Source: CAYVUV01 sp964455095 (GTDB lineage: Bacteria; Desulfobacterota; Binatia; HRBIN30; CADEER01). From it: DNA of 64,000 bases. Shown here piece after piece: positions 60,818-64,000 of the stretch; the first letter of the stretch is position 1, and the number at the start of each line of letters is the position of its first letter. Position numbers and translations under genes: made by a program. Location: assembly GCA_964455095.1 (NCBI GenBank), contig CAYVUV010000222.1, positions 1-64,000 of the forward strand, read 5' to 3'. Below the pieces are notes generated by a model. That model worked only from the letters and a program-made list of their open reading frames with translations, was not told where the DNA came from and made no database searches.

Positions 60818-62302
60818 ATGCACGATGGGACAACTCCGTGTTTGAACGGGCCGGCCGTAAGGCCGGCCCGTCTCGTGCACCTCCGGCGGGCAATGCCGGT
60901 GGTGTTAACCCTGCTGCTGCTCGTGGCGGCGCGTGGCGCAGCGCAAGAGGAAGCGACGGCGGTACCGGCGACGGCGGAGCAGGTGGCCGAGCTGCTCACC
61001 ACGCCGAAGGTGATGATGGACACGATGTGGACCATGATCGCCGGCATGCTGGTGTTTTTCATGAACCTCGGTTTCGCCATGGTCGAGAGCGGCCTGTGCC
61101 GGGCCAAAAACGCCGTCAACATTCTGGCCAAGAACTTCGTCGTCTTCGCCGTGTCGTCGTTGGCCTTCTTGATTCTCGGCTGGGGGCTGATGTTCGGCAA
61201 CGGTAACGGGTTCTTCGGCAGCGAGGGGCTGTTCTTCCTCGCTGGAGCCGACAACAGTCCGGCCAGCGGTACGGCTTATGCGGGCGCGTACAGCTCCATC
61301 TCGTGGGCGACGATGCCGCTGCTGGCGAAGTTTTTCTTCCAACTGGTCTTCGCCGGTACGGCTGCGACCATCGTCTCCGGTGCCGTGGCCGAGCGGATCA
61401 AGTTCATGTCGTTCGTGGTGTTCTCCTTCGTCATTGTCGGGATGATGTACCCGGTGACGGGACACTGGATCTGGGGCGGGGGTTGGCTGGCGAGCTTGGG
61501 ATTCTGGGACTTCGCCGGTTCGACGGTCGTCCATTCGGTCGGCGGTTGGGGCGCTCTTGCGGGCGTGTTGCTGCTCGGCCCGCGCATCGGTAAGTACAAC
61601 AAGGAAGGCAAGGTGCTGCCGCTTCCGGGCCACAGCATGACCTCTGCAACCATTGGCGTCTTCGTGTTGTGGCTCGGATGGTTCGGGTTCAATCCCGGCA
61701 GCACCATGGCGGCGGACCCGAGGGGAATCGCGCACATCGCGGTGACAACCAATACGGCAGCGGCGGCGGCGACGCTGAGCGCATTGGTGACCGCGACCCT
61801 GCTACTCGGCAAGCCCGACCTGTCGATGATTCTGAACGGGTGTTTGGCGGGTCTGGTGGCGATCACGGCACCCTGCGCTTGGGTGGGCGTGGGCAGCTCC
61901 CTGGTGATCGGGCTGATCGCCGGCGTGCTGGTAGTGCTGGCCGTGCTTTTCTTCGACAAGATGAAACTGGACGACCCGGTCGGCGCACTGTCGGTGCATC
62001 TGGTGTGCGGTGTGTTCGGAACGCTGTCGGTGGGCTTGTTCGCGGACCCGGCGTCGGCGCCCGTTGCGGGGCCAGCGGCGGGCCTGTTCTTCGGCGGCGG
62101 GTTCACGCAGCTGTGGGCGCAGCTCATCGGCGTCGTGGCCGTGGGCTTCTACACGCTGGCGATCGGACTGGCGGCCTTCGGCGTCATCAAGGCGACGATG
62201 GGCCTGCGGGTAGAGGCCGAAGAAGAAATCGCAGGGCTGGACATGGGCGAGCACGGCAACGAGGCGTACCCGGACTTCCAGGTGGCCTCAGCCGGTCATT
62301 AA
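60818..62302 (+). CDS. amtB: Ammonium transporter
   Basis: The ~494-residue Amt family protein has a cleavable signal (MPVVLTLLLLVAARGAAQ) and 11 membrane helices. Key motifs are WTMIAGMLVFFMNLGFAMVESGLCRAKN, PVTGHWIWGGGWLASLG, DFAGSTVVHSVGGWGALAG with the first pore histidine, and VGALSVHLVCGVFGTLSVGLF with the second. It conducts NH4+/NH3 and is gated by the preceding GlnK. The ATG at 60818 has AAGGAG about ten bases upstream. A perfect 11-bp inverted repeat at 60846-60871 would then be coding. An ATG at 60893, directly at the signal peptide, is the alternative and would leave the hairpin between genes. Confidence 0.94.
   Translation: MHDGTTPCLNGPAVRPARLVHLRRAMPVVLTLLLLVAARGAAQEEATAVPATAEQVAELLTTPKVMMDTMWTMIAGMLVFFMNLGFAMVESGLCRAKNAVNILAKNFVVFAVSSLAFLILGWGLMFGNGNGFFGSEGLFFLAGADNSPASGTAYAGAYSSISWATMPLLAKFFFQLVFAGTAATIVSGAVAERIKFMSFVVFSFVIVGMMYPVTGHWIWGGGWLASLGFWDFAGSTVVHSVGGWGALAGVLLLGPRIGKYNKEGKVLPLPGHSMTSATIGVFVLWLGWFGFNPGSTMAADPRGIAHIAVTTNTAAAAATLSALVTATLLLGKPDLSMILNGCLAGLVAITAPCAWVGVGSSLVIGLIAGVLVVLAVLFFDKMKLDDPVGALSVHLVCGVFGTLSVGLFADPASAPVAGPAAGLFFGGGFTQLWAQLIGVVAVGFYTLAIGLAAFGVIKATMGLRVEAEEEIAGLDMGEHGNEAYPDFQVASAGH
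60846..60871 (+). other. Perfect 11-bp inverted repeat at the glnK-amtB junction
   Basis: ACGGGCCGGCC and GGCCGGCCCGT flank a GTAA loop. It is either inside the extreme 5' end of amtB or, if amtB starts at 60893, in the gap after glnK, where it could lower amtB expression relative to glnK. No T-run follows. Confidence 0.5.
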
Positions 62303-62391
62303 GCTCTAAGCCTCTGAGTAGCGACTGCCGCCTGCGGCAGCGCGAGGCCTCGATCCGCAGATCGAGTTGCGGATGATGAAGGTGGGGACAC

Positions 62392-62420
62392 GGGCGGGCT
62401 TGCTGCGGCAAGCCCGCCTT
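62392..62420 (+). terminator. Rho-independent-like terminator after amtB
   Basis: GGCGGGCTTGC pairs with GCAAGCCCGCC around a TGCG loop, followed by TTCT. A smaller hairpin (CTGCCG/CGGCAG, about 62323-62340) lies before it. It sits 90 bp after the amtB stop and 35 bp before the response regulator. Confidence 0.6.
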
Positions 62421-62454
62421 CTACTCGCTGACCTGCGAAAGCGCGTGTGACGAC

Positions 62455-62835
62455 GTGAAGCGCAAGGCACTCATCGTCGACGATGATCAGAGCGTGCGGT
62501 TCGTGCTGCGCGAGGCGCTGCGCGGCGCCGGCTGGAGCGTCGTCGAGATCGACGACGGAGCGCAGATCGAAGAGCGCCTGGAGGGCGATCACTTCGATGT
62601 CATCATGCTCGATCTCTACATGCCGGGCATGAACGGCTTCGAGGTGCTGCGGCGCGTGCGCGGGCATGTCCCGGGGCTTTTGCCACCCTGGAAGACCGAT
62701 GCCGGCGTGCGCATCGTCGTGCTCTCGGGCGCCACCGGGGGCGACGGGTTGGCCTTTGCCCGGCGCATCGGCGCCGACGCTTGCCTGGCCAAGCCGTTCG
62801 AGATCAGCGACCTGCTCGGCCTGCTCGACGCCTGA
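62455..62835 (+). CDS. Single-domain response regulator
   Basis: The 126-residue protein is a stand-alone receiver: acidic pair VDDDQSV (about 8-14), phospho-acceptor Asp in VIMLDLYMPGMNGFEVL (Asp53), Thr/Ser in VLSGATGG (about 88-95) and Lys in DACLAKPFEISDLLGL (about 109-124). It has no output domain. The start is GTG. No histidine kinase is adjacent, so its partner is elsewhere. An unusual stretch GHVPGLLPPWKTDAG between the Asp and the next strand lengthens the loop. Confidence 0.85.
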   Translation: MKRKALIVDDDQSVRFVLREALRGAGWSVVEIDDGAQIEERLEGDHFDVIMLDLYMPGMNGFEVLRRVRGHVPGLLPPWKTDAGVRIVVLSGATGGDGLAFARRIGADACLAKPFEISDLLGLLDA

Positions 62836-62851
62836 ACGCGGCGGCTCGCCG

Positions 62852-64000
62852 TCAGCGCCCGATCAGCTCCGGCGCCCGCGCCAGATCCTTGGTGATGTTC
62901 TTCTGGTGCGCTTCCATGGTGCCGCCGCCGATCTCGAGCAGCTTGGCATCGCGCCACAACCGCTCGACGACGTACTCGCCCATGTAGCCGTAGCCGCCCA
63001 GCACCTGAATGGCGCGATCGGCGATCTCCTTGGCGACGCGGGCGGTGAACAGCTTGGTGCCGTCGGCGTCGACGCGGTTGCCGTGACTGCGCAGGTCGAG
63101 GTGGCGCGCGGTGTCGTAGACGTAGCAGCGCGCCGCCTTGAACTCCGAGTACGACTCCGCGATGTGGCGCTGGATCTGGCCGAACTCGCGGATCGGCTTG
63201 CCGAACGCCTGGCGCTGGTTGGCGTAGTCCACCATCACCTGCACGCAGCGGCGGGCGATGCCGAGCGACATGGCGGCCAACGTCAGACGCTCGATCTCGA
63301 GGTTGCGCATCATGTGCAAGGTGCTCTCGCCTTCCCGGCCGAGCAGATGGTCGGCGGGTACCGGACAGTTGTCGAACACCAGCTCGGCGGTCATCGACGC
63401 GCGCACGCCGAGCTTGTCCTTCCAGCGCTGCCCGAGCGAGAAACCGGCAAAGCCCTTCTCGACGACGAAGGTGCTGATGCTGCGCTCTCCCGTGCGCGCG
63501 TAGACCAGGAAGACATCGCCCAGCGTGGTGTCGTCGACCGCGCCGTTGGTGATGAAGGTCTTGCGCCCGGTGAGCAGATAGTGGTCGCCCGCGCGCTGTG
63601 CCTGGGTGCGCATGCCGAGGACGTCCGTGCCCGCCTCCGGTTCGGTCATGCACATGCCGCCGATCCACTCGCCCGACATGGCGCGCGGCAGGACGTGCTG
63701 GCGCTGCGCGGCCGAGGCGTTGTGGTAGAAGTTGTTCACGAACAGCACGGTGTGCGCCAGATAGGCGAGGGCGAAGCCGGGGTCGGCCATCGACAGCGCC
63801 TCGTGTACCATCACCGCCGCCACCGCATCGAGCCCCGCGCCGCCGTCCTCTTCCGGCACCGTGAGCCCCAATAGCCCGAGATCGCCGGCGCGGCGGAAGA
63901 GATCGAGGTTGAACTTCTCGGCGCGGTTGTAGGCGTCGGCCTGCGGCTCGACCTCGGTGCGAACGAACTCCTCGAGCGTCGCGGCGAGCAGGCGGTGCTC
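62852..64000 (-). CDS. Acyl-CoA dehydrogenase (partial, N-terminus beyond the window)
   Basis: The frame is open from the TGA at 62852 to the right edge (about 382 residues). The three domains of acyl-CoA dehydrogenases are present. The helical N-part ends FNLDLFRRAGDLGLLGLTVPEEDGG. The FAD/substrate beta domain includes GGMCMTEPEAGTDVLGM, and the C-terminal helical domain ends RAIQVLGGYGYMGEYVVERLWRDAKLLEIGGGTMEAHQKNI. The glutamate in LEIERLTLAAMSLG aligns with the catalytic position used by isovaleryl-CoA dehydrogenase, so a branched-chain acyl-CoA is likely. It is convergent with the response regulator. Confidence 0.92.
   Translation of the reverse strand, partial: EHRLLAATLEEFVRTEVEPQADAYNRAEKFNLDLFRRAGDLGLLGLTVPEEDGGAGLDAVAAVMVHEALSMADPGFALAYLAHTVLFVNNFYHNASAAQRQHVLPRAMSGEWIGGMCMTEPEAGTDVLGMRTQAQRAGDHYLLTGRKTFITNGAVDDTTLGDVFLVYARTGERSISTFVVEKGFAGFSLGQRWKDKLGVRASMTAELVFDNCPVPADHLLGREGESTLHMMRNLEIERLTLAAMSLGIARRCVQVMVDYANQRQAFGKPIREFGQIQRHIAESYSEFKAARCYVYDTARHLDLRSHGNRVDADGTKLFTARVAKEIADRAIQVLGGYGYMGEYVVERLWRDAKLLEIGGGTMEAHQKNITKDLARAPELIGR

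Overview
The window is GC-rich (third codon positions are mostly G or C) and carries close-packed genes for a Gram-negative cell with an outer membrane: two porins, a TonB-dependent receptor with its energising complex, and several lipoproteins. Many secreted proteins combine Thr/Pro repeat linkers, CGxGxxExGExC cysteine motifs and dockerin-like EF-hand loops. Together with the absence of a dcw context for rsmH, this resembles uncultured Desulfobacterota-related lineages such as Candidatus Binatota. That placement is an inference from gene style and is not proven here. No tRNA, rRNA, CRISPR array, insertion sequence or phage gene was seen.

Layout. 1-6.2 kb: the tail of a secreted EF-hand protein, a crotonase, the rsmH-glgA-glgC group, a cupin, a tiny basic protein and a conserved hypothetical. 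6.4-10.2 kb: a polyphosphate/phosphohistidine group (sixA, a CYTH-CHAD protein, ppx). 10.3-38.5 kb: an apparent phosphate-starvation island. It holds a phosphate-selective porin, pstSCAB-phoU-phoB-phoR, five secreted proteins or lipoproteins sharing one C-terminal domain (a sixth lies in the receptor block), a TonB-dependent receptor, a beta-helix-like secreted protein, tonB-exbB-exbD-exbD and sppA. Six promoter-like arrays of 11-bp units in this island share one geometry and look like Pho boxes. 38.6-48.3 kb: a guanidine-I riboswitch followed by an ABC transporter, two DUF1989 carboxyguanidine deiminase subunits, a urea/guanidine carboxylase and allophanate hydrolase, which together make a guanidine-to-ammonia pathway; a sigma-54-like promoter lies just upstream. 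48.5-59 kb: an RND/MMPL transporter, a double GFA-domain protein, a SnoaL-like protein, a DUF3999/DUF2339 membrane pair, a small secreted protein and a PlsC acyltransferase. 59.1-62.3 kb: a near-consensus sigma-54 promoter driving a BBP2-type porin, glnK and amtB. 62.4-64 kb: a single-domain response regulator and an acyl-CoA dehydrogenase cut by the window edge.

How it works together. The window couples two nutrient-limitation programmes. Under low phosphate, PhoR/PhoB would act on the 11-bp arrays to raise an outer-membrane porin, the Pst importer, a TonB-driven receptor and a family of secreted proteins. Under low nitrogen, sigma-54 promoters would raise ammonium uptake and guanidine use, the latter also gated by guanidine through its riboswitch. 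The least explained parts are the paralogous secreted proteins with the shared C-terminal domain and their apparent membership in the Pho regulon.
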